From: Methanococcoides alaskense
Lineage (GTDB): Archaea > Halobacteriota > Methanosarcinia > Methanosarcinales > Methanosarcinaceae
NCBI RefSeq assembly: GCF_031454185.1
Contig: NZ_JAVDQI010000013.1
Location: 1-39,941 of the forward strand
Reading direction: 5' to 3'
Length of the DNA stretch: 39,941 nt
Part shown: in pieces, positions 26,052 to 34,625 of the stretch
Layout of the letters: every line of letters starts with the position of its first letter
Numbering within the stretch: position 1 is the stretch's first letter
The notes under the pieces: generated by a model
Database searches by the model: none
Told to the model about the DNA's origin: nothing
The model's input: the letters and a program-made list of their open reading frames with translations, nothing else
Translations under genes and position numbers: made by a program

Positions 26052-27323
26052 TTACCTAGATGTCCTTGTGAGATGCACGATCCCATCTTTCACAATATTA
26101 GACACCTTTCCTGAAGCCAGAAGCTGGTTTATCTTGGTTTCAAGATCATCATTCGTATATCTTTTTGGAAGAAGGTTCTTGATGACATCCTTCTTTACTT
26201 CAGAACCGAATGGCAGGTATGCAAGAATAGAACTTTCCAACCTGTCGGGCACAGGAAGCGGACCCTCAGAAGCAGAGGGAGCCTTAGATACCACTTCTAC
26301 AGAAGATACACCTAAATTGTTGTTTACCTGAGCCCCGGAAGGTGCGAACATTGATGTTACAGGAACATTTGGTGTTGAAGATGGCAGTGTTTTTGAAGAG
26401 ATCACACTTTGTTCGACCAAATATGCAAAATTATCCGTTGATGGGACAGATCTTCCCAGCAAGTTTTCCAATGGTGGCTCCAGATCATTTGATGAGCTTT
26501 CTGTTTCACGAACCTCATTAGTAAATGGATCCTGCCTGAGAGAAACCAGGGTCTCAAAAGGAGTGGGATCCGGAGAACCAGAAGAAATAGATTCACCTGT
26601 GAGGGGAACAGAAGACAAGATGCCCTGTACGAACGTTCCTTCTTTCATAGAAAGACCGTCTTCATCAGGAAGTAATTCCGGCGGTATTTTCAACTCCGGA
26701 AATGATAGGGTTGCATAAGGAAGTTTTATTACGAGATCATTTGGAACTGTTGAATTTGACCCGGAAGTTGCCACTATTTGATCAGATACAGGATTGACAT
26801 AGCCACCAGCCTCAACGGACACAGCTTCAGCAGAAACATCGTCAACAGAAACATCGTCAGCAGAAACACAGTCAACAGAAACATCGTCAGCAGAAACACC
26901 GTCAACAGAAGCATCGTCATTAACACTTGATCTTTTCATAAGATTAAAAATGACAATGTTCATATCACTGATCTTATCTTCAAGTTCATCTATGCGGTTT
27001 GCCATATCTGCAATAGACTGCTGAAAACATGCCATTTTTTCAATAGACACATACTTTCCATTGTCACCAGGTTCATTCAGAACATCAGGAGACGATATTG
27101 CCGGTTCACCCACATCATCCAGGACCGGCATGATGTCCAAACCATCCCCAACCATTACAACTTCAACATCCGCATCATTTGAGCTGCTGTTAGACACCTG
27201 AGGTTTGCATTCTGCCCTTTCCAGCTCTTTCTTAAGAAGTGCTGCTACAAAGGAATCCCTATCCTTAACATCGGACAATCCCTTAAATAACTCATCAGAT
27301 ATACTAACCTTAAGTTCTTTCAT
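26052..27323 (-). CDS. low-complexity linker protein with terminal helical domains
   Basis: 423 aa, not recognised. Residues 1-38 (MKELKVSISDELFKGLSDVK, DRDSFVAALLKKELERAE) resemble a ribbon-helix-helix or short helical domain. Residues ~95-130 form a coiled coil (SIADMANRIDELEDKISDMN). Then six alternating SADDV/SVDDV pentapeptides, a long Ser/Pro-rich region, and a C-terminal winged-helix-like segment (VIKNLLPKRYTNDDLETKIN, QLLASGKVSNIVKDGIVHLT). No membrane helix or signal. A cytoplasmic or DNA-associated protein is likely. It lies 71 bp behind mtxAH and could be cotranscribed. Confidence 0.7.
   Translation of the reverse strand: MKELKVSISDELFKGLSDVKDRDSFVAALLKKELERAECKPQVSNSSSNDADVEVVMVGDGLDIMPVLDDVGEPAISSPDVLNEPGDNGKYVSIEKMACFQQSIADMANRIDELEDKISDMNIVIFNLMKRSSVNDDASVDGVSADDVSVDCVSADDVSVDDVSAEAVSVEAGGYVNPVSDQIVATSGSNSTVPNDLVIKLPYATLSFPELKIPPELLPDEDGLSMKEGTFVQGILSSVPLTGESISSGSPDPTPFETLVSLRQDPFTNEVRETESSSNDLEPPLENLLGRSVPSTDNFAYLVEQSVISSKTLPSSTPNVPVTSMFAPSGAQVNNNLGVSSVEVVSKAPSASEGPLPVPDRLESSILAYLPFGSEVKKDVIKNLLPKRYTNDDLETKINQLLASGKVSNIVKDGIVHLTRTSR
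26827..26916 (-). repeat. six 15-bp in-frame tandem repeats
   Basis: Units alternate between tcagcagaaacatcg and tcaacagaaacatcg with few changes and encode SADDV/SVDDV-type pentapeptides on the minus strand. A slippage-prone coding microsatellite. Confidence 0.85.
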
Positions 27324-27394
27324 GCATGACCAACCTGGAAGTTAAGAGGAATATGTATAGAAGCAATACATAAGCATTTCCAAGACCGAATATA

Positions 27395-28852
27395 TCAGAC
27401 CAGCCTGTTAAGAGGGTGTCTGGAAGCGGTCTGGAAGACCATATCAGATGAAGCTTCAGCTATCATAATATCAGCCATTGCAGCCATTGGGAAGGTGTAT
27501 GTGGCATTCTCGATAGGACCATAAAGTACAAAATCGCCACCTACCAATTGCTGCATCGTTACCGTTCCGATATCACACATGCGATATACAAGAGGATCGA
27601 GCTTCTTCTTTTCCTTGAGCCATCTCCATGAGGAAGGAGCATTATGAATACCTGAACCTACCGGGAATCCCCATTTCTCCTTGGCTGCCATTGTCATACG
27701 AAGTGCAATGCCTGCACCATTGCCCATGGGGGTAATGCTCGGATCAATAAGGATATTACTGATACCACAGTCCTCTGCCACTTCGATCAATCCCTTGTCA
27801 AGCAGTTTGCCGCCATCCTCAAGAAGGGACATCCTTCCCTCAAGGGAAGAATCCATTGCATTGAACCCAAGAACAATGGAACTGTCAATGTCAGAAAATC
27901 GGAGTGCTTCACATTCGGTTTCTGTGATGCTCATATTGATTGAATTGTAGATGGTCTTGTCAGCAAGACCGATATCAGTAACATACTCAGCAGAAGCCAT
28001 TCTGACCTCCGGTTGCGGAGAATCGATGATGAATGGAGAATCACTCACAGATGAAACAAAGTCAATATATTTCTGCATACTTCCGACAGTGTTGGCAAAG
28101 ATATGCACTATCGAAGGATTACCAGTCTCATCCGACATCAGGTCCTGCACATTCACAAGGTCCTCAGCAGCGAACCGGTCAAATATCCCAACATCCGCAT
28201 CCTCTACAATTTTATGCCCTTCGTAGAAGATAGTACCTGCAAGAACTGTCGGTAGCTCACCGGGTTGCCCACCCATTTTCACGCCGGCAATATTCACTAT
28301 ATTCTGTTCCTTCTGGAAACAGAACATGCTGCCACCCACCATATCCGTTGGAACTGTTTTCCTCTTCGTCACAACTTCCACAACAAAAGGATCTTCGCAA
28401 TATGGACCGTCCTTTGAGCAGTATTCGTCAACGATATTGTATATTTCATCAGTATCAGTAAGACCTATGCGGTCAATTATCGTAACCTGTTTATGGAAAC
28501 GTTCGATGGCATCCTTTCCGATGTTCTCCACAAAAGGAATAGCACCATCCGAACCAATAATTCGACCATCATCATCAATGCCGTTCTTATGAAGTGAAAT
28601 AAGCGTCTGTCCGGCAAGGTGACCTTTTGATTCATTGCCACATAGCAGCACATATCTTATATTGGAATTCGAGATAGTATTTATGATGATCTTTTCCGCA
28701 CCAAGGTTCTCGGTCTTGCAACTACCCCACATAGCAGCTTTATCATACGGTTCCAATGAACTCGCAAGCGTGATAACAGCAATACAGGAATCCTCTTTAC
28801 CGGATACACAATCCCCTTTTACAACAGGCCAGTCAAAGGCAACAGTTTCTAT
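27395..28852 (-). CDS. MtxA-MtxH fusion: MtrA-like corrinoid domain fused to MtrH-like methyltransferase
   Basis: 485 aa if read from 28852. Residues 1-~160 match MtrA, the corrinoid subunit of methyl-tetrahydromethanopterin:CoM methyltransferase: FDWPVVKGD, ENLGAEKIIINTISNSNIRY, and LLCGNESKGHLAGQTLISLH with the cobalt-ligand His at ~78. From ~176 it is MtrH: MFCFQKEQNIVNIAGVKMGG, GFNAMDSSLEGRM and ITPMGNGAGIALRM. The C-terminal MtrA membrane anchor is absent, so the protein should be soluble. In Methanosarcina barkeri mtxA and mtxH are, as I recall, separate genes. No ATG/GTG/TTG lies before the MtrA homology; the frame has ATA at 28852 with AAGGGGTG upstream, and the first standard start is TTG at 28756, which would drop the conserved N terminus. 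It follows mtxX (12-bp gap). Confidence 0.82.
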   Translation of the reverse strand: METVAFDWPVVKGDCVSGKEDSCIAVITLASSLEPYDKAAMWGSCKTENLGAEKIIINTISNSNIRYVLLCGNESKGHLAGQTLISLHKNGIDDDGRIIGSDGAIPFVENIGKDAIERFHKQVTIIDRIGLTDTDEIYNIVDEYCSKDGPYCEDPFVVEVVTKRKTVPTDMVGGSMFCFQKEQNIVNIAGVKMGGQPGELPTVLAGTIFYEGHKIVEDADVGIFDRFAAEDLVNVQDLMSDETGNPSIVHIFANTVGSMQKYIDFVSSVSDSPFIIDSPQPEVRMASAEYVTDIGLADKTIYNSINMSITETECEALRFSDIDSSIVLGFNAMDSSLEGRMSLLEDGGKLLDKGLIEVAEDCGISNILIDPSITPMGNGAGIALRMTMAAKEKWGFPVGSGIHNAPSSWRWLKEKKKLDPLVYRMCDIGTVTMQQLVGGDFVLYGPIENATYTFPMAAMADIMIAEASSDMVFQTASRHPLNRLV

Positions 28853-28863
28853 GTAAACACCCC

Positions 28864-29721
28864 TTAATTCGATACATTCCTTTCATTCTTCATGTCCACA
28901 AGAGCACTGGCAAGCATTATGGCTTTCGTATAGTGGCCGCCCACTCGTGAAGTATCCACGAAGACATGATCATCCATCAATACCGGCGCACCAATACCGT
29001 CCCCTCCGCCGAGGAAAACAAGTGTCCTGAATATCAGGTTGCCGGTTATACCATCTGGAGCAAAGATAAAGTTCGCTTCCTTGATAGCATCTTCGATGAG
29101 TATTGTATAATGCTTTGCACATATACCGTTTTCCAGAAGCCGGGATGCAAGGAAATCTCCATCTGCAAGGGTACGGTCGATCTTCTCGTGTCTGCCAAGA
29201 TCTCCCATTCTGCCCCCTGAAAGTATACCCACCACCGGCTCGATATCGAACCTGCGTATATGTTCGACACCAAGACGCACAAGGGTTATCTTGTCCGAAA
29301 GGTCATTTCCCTCATCAATACCGACAGGAGCAAGGAAGAACGGGACACCGTCCGCACTTATCAGAAAGGCCATGCGATACAACTTATCGATACCAAGGAC
29401 ATCCTTAAGATGGGAAAGAGTGCCGGAAGCATTAGCAGTGCCTCTTACCGCAGCATCCACTGAACCGGAAGCAAGCAGATCTCCAAGCACTAACTCGGGT
29501 TCATGGGTATTGATGATCTCAAGAGAAGTTCCCACAGAATCTATCTCTTTTTTATCCCCTACAAGAATAACTTGAGCATAACCTGAATTTTGAGCATTCT
29601 CGATACTGGAGATCATCTTTGCAGAAGGGTTCCGAACTCCTATGGCAACCTTTGCCACATTTGAAATAGCCCTTCTCCTGACAACATCCATAAGACCTTC
29701 TGTGCTGCTTTGCCGAGCCAC
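28864..29721 (-). CDS. mtxX: MtxX, methanogenesis marker protein 4 type
   Basis: 285 aa from a GTG at 29721 (GCAGGTG upstream); the ATG at 29691 (MDVVRRRAISNVAKVAIGVR) is an equally plausible start, and the frame opens at 29769. The protein resembles phosphate acyltransferases in fold: GYAQVILVGDKKEI, GSVDAAVRGTANASGTLSHL, FLISADGVPFFLAPVGIDEG, GILSGGRMGDLGRHEKIDR and FAPDGITGNLIFRTLVFLGG. It is a methanogen marker whose reaction is unproven; in Methanosarcina it precedes mtxA and mtxH, as here. Divergent from rfcL. Confidence 0.85.
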   Translation of the reverse strand: MARQSSTEGLMDVVRRRAISNVAKVAIGVRNPSAKMISSIENAQNSGYAQVILVGDKKEIDSVGTSLEIINTHEPELVLGDLLASGSVDAAVRGTANASGTLSHLKDVLGIDKLYRMAFLISADGVPFFLAPVGIDEGNDLSDKITLVRLGVEHIRRFDIEPVVGILSGGRMGDLGRHEKIDRTLADGDFLASRLLENGICAKHYTILIEDAIKEANFIFAPDGITGNLIFRTLVFLGGGDGIGAPVLMDDHVFVDTSRVGGHYTKAIMLASALVDMKNERNVSN

Positions 29722-29810
29722 GATACACCTGCCAGAAATGATATTAATTAGAATCAAAAAGAAATGCAAACATTAATTACTTTTCGCTTTTATGTAAGGT
29801 ATGATCACAG

Positions 29811-31304
29811 ATGGTAGAATCTATCGAATGGGTTGAAAAATACCGACCACAGTCCCTTAAGGACATTGTAGGCAACAAAAAATCTGTTGTAGATATGCGT
29901 GAATGGGCACAGTCATGGCTATCAGAAACGCCTGAAAAGAGAGCGGTCATACTGCATGGTCCTGCAGGAGTTGGAAAAACCTCCGCAGCACACGCACTTG
30001 CCAGGGACCTCGACTGGGAGATCATCGAACTTAACGCAAGTGACCAGAGAACGGCAGGCGTCATTGAAAGGGTCGCTGGTTCTGCATCAAAGATGAGCTC
30101 CCTTACAGGAACCACTGCAAAGAGACTTATCATACTTGATGAGGCCGATAATATCCACGGGAATGCCGACAGAGGAGGAGCCCGGGCTATAGGTGGTATT
30201 ATAAAGAACACAGACCACCCCATCGTGCTTATTGCCAACGACCTCTATGGACTTACACCTTCCGTACGTTCCCTATGCATCGAGCTCAAGTTCAATTCGG
30301 TACAGGGACGTTCCATGATACCGGCACTGAAGAGGATCTGTGTCGAAGAGAAGATAATGTGCGGGGTCGGAGTTCTTGAAAAGCTAGCAGAGAACGCCGG
30401 AGGAGACCTGCGAAGTGCCATTAAAGACCTTCAGGCAGTGGCAACAGGAAGAGATGAGATACACATAGAGGATATCGCTACTTCCGAAAGGGATACAAAA
30501 GAGTCGATCTTCAAAGTGCTTGGGAAGATATTCAAGAACACAGACCCAAAGACAGCACTGGAAGCTACCTATGGTCTTGATGAGACCCCTGAGAACCTTA
30601 TCCACTGGATAGATGAGAACCTGCCCTTACAGTATGGAACTGAAGAAGGCACAGAGGAAGACCTCATCACAGGATATGAGCATCTGGCTAAAGCGGACAG
30701 ATACCTCGGACGTGTAAGAAAACGACAGAGCTACCGCCTCTGGAGATATGCAGGTGCTCTTATGACATGCGGGACCGTTGTTTCAAAGGCCCACGTTGGT
30801 AGCGGATTCACAAAGTATCAGCCACCATCGTTCTGGCGAAAGATGGGACAATTAAGGGCAAAACGTGATATGAGAGATAATATCGCTTCAAAGATAGCGG
30901 ACCATGCCAATAAATCCATGCGATATTCACGCACAGACCTTGCACACCTTTACGGCAGGATGCTGGAAGAAGACGAATATGCAGCAGATGTCACTTTCGA
31001 TCTTGAGCTGAGCATTGATGAGATGGTCTATCTCACGGGCAAGAAAAAGGTCACAAAGGACATACAGAGGATCCATGACCTCGCACAGGCAAGACGACAG
31101 AGCCTTGGACGCGATGAAGGCAAGGCATTCTTTGAGAAGAAGCCCAGAAAACAGACACCTGACAAGAAACAGATGGACCTGACACAGATAATCAACAGTG
31201 CACCTCAAGAGAACAAGGTCGAAAAAAAAGAGACCGAGAATGTACCTCCTGTAAAAAAGAGTGCATCAAAGGCTAAACCGCAAAAGACATTGTTCGACTT
31301 CTGA
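29811..31304 (+). CDS. rfcL: replication factor C large subunit
   Basis: 497 aa. The archaeal clamp loader opens the PCNA ring at primer ends. Seen: WVEKYRPQSLKDIVGN (RFC box), Walker A ILHGPAGVGKTSAAHALA, ELNASDQRT, Walker B LIILDEADNIHG, sensor-2-like GGDLRSAIKDLQAVA, and the C-terminal PIP box QKTLFDF that docks on PCNA. The ~80-residue Lys-rich tail before it is usual. The ATG at 29811 lies 89 bp from the divergent mtxX start. Confidence 0.97.
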   Translation: MVESIEWVEKYRPQSLKDIVGNKKSVVDMREWAQSWLSETPEKRAVILHGPAGVGKTSAAHALARDLDWEIIELNASDQRTAGVIERVAGSASKMSSLTGTTAKRLIILDEADNIHGNADRGGARAIGGIIKNTDHPIVLIANDLYGLTPSVRSLCIELKFNSVQGRSMIPALKRICVEEKIMCGVGVLEKLAENAGGDLRSAIKDLQAVATGRDEIHIEDIATSERDTKESIFKVLGKIFKNTDPKTALEATYGLDETPENLIHWIDENLPLQYGTEEGTEEDLITGYEHLAKADRYLGRVRKRQSYRLWRYAGALMTCGTVVSKAHVGSGFTKYQPPSFWRKMGQLRAKRDMRDNIASKIADHANKSMRYSRTDLAHLYGRMLEEDEYAADVTFDLELSIDEMVYLTGKKKVTKDIQRIHDLAQARRQSLGRDEGKAFFEKKPRKQTPDKKQMDLTQIINSAPQENKVEKKETENVPPVKKSASKAKPQKTLFDF

Positions 31305-31342
31305 AAGATATGCCAGAATAATGAGATCGTCGGGTGAGAAAT

Positions 31343-31402
31343 TTGACAAAGCCTGTTGTCAACTATTTCTAGCCTTTTTCTTTTCATTTCTTCCTTTTTT
31401 AG
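31343..31402 (+). terminator. rfcL terminator
   Basis: TTGACAA-AGCCTG-TTGTCAA (31343-31362) is a perfect 7-bp stem followed by several T-runs ending TTCCTTTTTTAG. Confidence 0.65.
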
Positions 31403-31724
31403 ATTGGATCTTACTCAGATAGGTCATTTAATAGCGTGCCTTATATAATAATGAATTGGAAATATAAAAAAAGCAATATATAATTAGTATTTTACACCAC
31501 TTATAAATATCATGTCTTGCAAAAAGACTTCTGTAAATTATAATTTTGATATTCGTCCATAGCATATTACAAGAATGGAATACTTTCCAGTCATAATGTC
31601 GGGGGATCATATGACGTATTTCGAAAATGAACAGCACGGAGTTATCGAGCCATTGCCTTTTATTTTTACTTTACAAACATGAATTGGTGTTTTCATTTTA
31701 CTTATCAGTTAATTGGAGGGAGAG
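31403..31724. other. AT-rich intergenic region before the DUF523 gene
   Basis: No ORF with a good start is seen. TATA-like words occur (31440-31446, 31500-31510). The DUF523 gene is preceded by a strong GGAGGGAGAG. Confidence 0.4.
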
Positions 31725-32762
31725 ATGGTGGATTATGAAATTCCTGAGTATCCTTACACAAAGCCTCGCATTGTTGTAAGTAAATGTCTGGAGTTTGAAA
31801 ATGTGCGCTATGATGGAAGTGTCATACATTGCCAGACAGTTCGTAACATGATGCAATTTGCAGATTTTATTAAAGTTTGTCCGGAAGTGGAAATTGGACT
31901 TGGAGTTCCACGTTATCCCATAAGGATAGTACTTGTAGATGGGGAAAAAAGACTTATCCAACCAATAACACTGAGTGATCTAACAGAAAAGATGGATAAC
32001 TTCACAGACACATTCCTGAAAGAACTGCCTCCAGTTGATGGTTTCATATTTAAATCCGGATCCCCCACCATTGGGATGCGGGATATCAAGATCTACTCCG
32101 ATAAAGTGAAAGGATTAGTGGTCGATCGTGGTAATGGTTTTTTTGCAGAGAAGATACTTCGTGACTACATCGACTATCCGATGGAAGAAGATGATCGGCT
32201 GAAGAACAATATTATAAGGCACCATTTCCTTACAAAACTTTTTGCTTTTGCAGACCTTAGGAAAGTAAAAGAATCGGGTTCAATTGAAAAATTAAAGCAA
32301 TTCAATCAGTATAATCACTATCTTTTCCGTCTCTACAATCATGATATCTCTTTAAAATTGGATGAGCTGGTTGAAAATAAGAGTTCTTTAAAATTCGATG
32401 CGATCTTGAAAGAATACGAAAGAATAATGCCACATATTTTTTCCAGAGAACCGAAGTCGAATGAATTTATAGATGTTGCAAATGAAACATTCTTAAATAT
32501 AGTCTCTTCCTTGAACATTGTTGAAGAGAAATACCTGACTCAGATCATAAAAAAATATACTGATAATCGATTGACATACGATGCATTACTTGAGATCCTT
32601 AAGTTTTATGTTATGCGTTTTAGTGACTCAAAAAAAGAATATTCCAGATTGTTCTTCCCATATCCGGAAGAATTGAAAACGGAATCAGAAACTGAAAGGG
32701 ATCGGGATTTCTGGGCTAATTTCCCGATTGCATCCGAGCAATCCAAAGTACATTTACACTAA
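31725..32762 (+). CDS. DUF523-DUF1722 two-domain protein
   Basis: 345 aa. The ATG at 31725 directly follows GGAGGGAGAG. Residues ~14-150 are DUF523 (RIVVSKCLEFENVRYDGS, PPVDGFIFKSGSPTIGMRDI, FAEKILRDYIDYPMEEDDRL). Residues ~190-315 are DUF1722 (HHFLTKLFAFADLRKVKESG, LKQFNQYNHYLFRLYN, RLTYDALLEILKFYVMRFSD). The same pair occurs in bacterial YbgA-like proteins, sometimes near photolyase genes; the function is unknown. Cysteines near the start could hold a metal. No neighbour explains it. Confidence 0.85.
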   Translation: MVDYEIPEYPYTKPRIVVSKCLEFENVRYDGSVIHCQTVRNMMQFADFIKVCPEVEIGLGVPRYPIRIVLVDGEKRLIQPITLSDLTEKMDNFTDTFLKELPPVDGFIFKSGSPTIGMRDIKIYSDKVKGLVVDRGNGFFAEKILRDYIDYPMEEDDRLKNNIIRHHFLTKLFAFADLRKVKESGSIEKLKQFNQYNHYLFRLYNHDISLKLDELVENKSSLKFDAILKEYERIMPHIFSREPKSNEFIDVANETFLNIVSSLNIVEEKYLTQIIKKYTDNRLTYDALLEILKFYVMRFSDSKKEYSRLFFPYPEELKTESETERDRDFWANFPIASEQSKVHLH

Positions 32763-33065
32763 AGGAATTGTCTTGGTCATATTAGCTCATGAGCCTACAT
32801 TAGAGACTTCTTAGTGAGTGAATTTTAAAGCTAAATATAGTTTTGTTAGAATAGATAGTAAGCTATATATGAAATAGGGACAGAACTTAACATACATAAT
32901 TTATTTGGTGGTCGGGGGACACAGATGAAAATGCTAAAAAGACGATTAGCTGTGCTTTTAGTAATAAGAGAATCTGTAGAAACTGTCCATGGAAGATCAA
33001 TTGATTTTGATACCAGAGATGGTTTAAAAGTAAATGATTGATAAATCAAAAGTGGGGAAATGAAT
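32763..33065. other. intergenic region with a possible 38-codon gene
   Basis: Mostly AT-rich, with TATA-like words near 32834 and 32865. The only coding candidate is at 32925-33041. Confidence 0.4.
32925..33041 (+). CDS. possible 38-aa protein
   Basis: ATG to TGA, beginning MKMLKRRLAVLLVIRESVET and ending DTRDGLKVND, with GGGGGACAC before the ATG. It could instead be the leader of the DUF3303 transcript or a fragment of a lost gene. Weak. Confidence 0.3.
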   Translation: MKMLKRRLAVLLVIRESVETVHGRSIDFDTRDGLKVND

Positions 33066-33332
33066 ATGCTATACATGGAAATCAGTACTTGGGAACCAGA
33101 GAAACGTGATCTGATACTTGAACACTTTAAAGAGCTGAAGATGCCTGCAGGAGTAAAGGTCCACGATCAATGGATCGATCTCACGGGATCTCGATATTTT
33201 ATCCTCTATGAGTGCGATGATGCAGAGGCTTTTGCAAAATTCAACCTTCCATGGTCGGATGTATGCTACATTGAAACTGTCCCTGTAATGAAATCAACCG
33301 AGTTCATATCACTAATGAGCAGAAAAAGCTGA
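33066..33332 (+). CDS. DUF3303 protein, copy 1
   Basis: 88 aa, beginning MLYMEISTWEPEKRDLILEH and containing VHDQWIDLTGSRYFILYECD and FNLPWSDVCYIETVPVM. DUF3303 is a small alpha+beta (ferredoxin-like) domain of unknown function. An in-frame ATG at 33060 is available, but the second copy has ATT there, so the shared ATG at 33066 is chosen. GTGGGG lies upstream. About 80% identical to copy 2, including the DNA just before the start. Confidence 0.8.
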   Translation: MLYMEISTWEPEKRDLILEHFKELKMPAGVKVHDQWIDLTGSRYFILYECDDAEAFAKFNLPWSDVCYIETVPVMKSTEFISLMSRKS

Positions 33333-33424
33333 GATCGGAAATGGTCAAAAGTAAATAATGCAAAATGCGATCCAGGAAGATATTGAAGCAGTAATGGATA
33401 ATAAACATCATTAGAACACTAGTG

Positions 33425-33463
33425 ATACCATGAGATCCTCTTGGATCTAATTTTTCATGGTAT
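33425..33463 (+). terminator. long hairpin between the DUF3303 copies
   Basis: ATACCATGA (33425-33433) pairs with TCATGGTAT (33455-33463), and inside it GATCC-TCTT-GGATC pairs; a T-rich bulge lies between. It may terminate copy 1 or control copy 2. Confidence 0.5.
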
Positions 33464-33493
33464 AATTATTAAATTAAAAGTGGGGTAATTAAT

Positions 33494-33760
33494 ATGTTAT
33501 ATATGGAAATCAGTACTTGGGAACCAGAGAGTCGCGATCTCGTACTTGAACACTTTAAAGAAATAAAAATGCCTGCAGGAATAAAGGTCCACAACCAATG
33601 GGTCGATCTTACAGGAGGAAGATATTTTATCCTATATGAGTGCGATGATGCAGAGGCTTTGGCAACATTCAACCTCCCATGGTCAGATGTGTGCTACATT
33701 GAAACCGTTCCTGTAATGGGATCAACCGATTTCATGTCACTAATGAGCAAAAGGAACTGA
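33494..33760 (+). CDS. DUF3303 protein, copy 2
   Basis: 88 aa, the tandem paralogue of copy 1 (MLYMEISTWEPESRDLVLEH). The leader AAAAGTGGGGTAATTAATATG matches that of copy 1 with three changes, so the duplication included regulatory DNA. Most differences are conservative, which suggests selection on both copies. Confidence 0.8.
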   Translation: MLYMEISTWEPESRDLVLEHFKEIKMPAGIKVHNQWVDLTGGRYFILYECDDAEALATFNLPWSDVCYIETVPVMGSTDFMSLMSKRN

Positions 33761-33771
33761 ATCTCCTGTTT

Positions 33772-34398
33772 TCAGGGGATTATTTTTATTTCTTTTTCTT
33801 CCTTTCCTAAGAATAAGTTAATGGGTCCAACAGGGAATGCTTTTGTTGGATATCCGTAAACAAAATTGCCTTCACTGTCCGAAACAATTGTTTGTGAAGC
33901 TTTGATCTTCAATAGAACATTTTCTGCACTTTCAGTTTCTCCATTTATGATTATATCATAGTTTCCTGAAGGAACATTTTTGTCAATGTATATCGCCCGT
34001 CCATTTTCAGCTTCTCTGTACTGCTTAAAAGGTATCAGCATTCGGACCGTGAAGGTCATGTTCTTGACCTCATATGCCTCGACCCGGAATTCGTTTGGCA
34101 CTGAATTTATCGCCACGTCATCGAACCTGTGTTCATACTTATTATCTTTAACAGGAATTGAGATCTCGAAGTTAACATCCAATTTTATACTTTTATCAGG
34201 TTTAGTTTTACCTGAGATCATTAGCTCCTCACCTTGCTTTAATTGAATAGCAGATACATCCCACTCAATTATATCCCCATGAGATATTTCGGGAACTGAC
34301 CTATAAAATAATGAATTTATTTTTTTGATGATCGTAAGGAATAGATTATAATCTTCTTTGATCGTGATGATCCCCCCATGTTCTATACTGATTCCCAC
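33772..34398 (-). CDS. putative surface beta-rich protein, probably N-terminally truncated
   Basis: 208 aa from a GTG at 34398. After an odd N terminus (MGISIEHGGIITIKEDYN), the body reads like an extracellular beta domain: IIEWDVSAIQLKQGEELMIS, KSIKLDVNFEISIPV, FRVEAYEVKNMTFTVRM and GYPTKAFPVGPINLFLG. Such proteins normally carry a signal peptide, absent here. A signal-peptide fragment on the same strand lies just beyond the TnpB element (36157-36309), so this may be the downstream part of a gene split by insertion (inference). An in-frame TAG lies just before the GTG. Confidence 0.55.
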   Translation of the reverse strand: MGISIEHGGIITIKEDYNLFLTIIKKINSLFYRSVPEISHGDIIEWDVSAIQLKQGEELMISGKTKPDKSIKLDVNFEISIPVKDNKYEHRFDDVAINSVPNEFRVEAYEVKNMTFTVRMLIPFKQYREAENGRAIYIDKNVPSGNYDIIINGETESAENVLLKIKASQTIVSDSEGNFVYGYPTKAFPVGPINLFLGKEEKEIKIIP

Positions 34399-34546
34399 AA
34401 GTACCTAAGATAATAATTTTGTGGCTTTATGTGCTGATCTTCCTTCAATTTTCAGGAGAAGTAGCTGAAGGATGATAGAAAAATTTAGACAAAGTTGTAA
34501 TTACTTCTGGTCCCACCAAATTCCCCCATTGGCCTATACAATTATA

Positions 34547-34625
34547 GTGAACTACCCCTCCCTAATTAACGTGCTTCCAGCACGTTAATTTGAGGAAGGA
34601 GCTTCCTACGAGTATTTACGTCATT
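34547..34625 (-). ncRNA. TnpB right end / putative omega-RNA 3' scaffold
   Basis: GTGAACTAC at 34547, a 12-bp perfect stem AATTAACGTGCT-TCC-AGCACGTTAATT (34563-34589), then GGAGCTTCC. In TnpB systems the RNA scaffold comes from this end and the guide is the DNA just outside it, here reading on from GTAGTTCAC into TATAATTGTATAGG. RNA function is inferred. Confidence 0.5.

Noticed and set aside
26827..26916. CRISPR-like array
   Set aside because: The repeats are contiguous, 15 bp and in frame within a gene; there are no spacers. No CRISPR array was seen elsewhere in the window.
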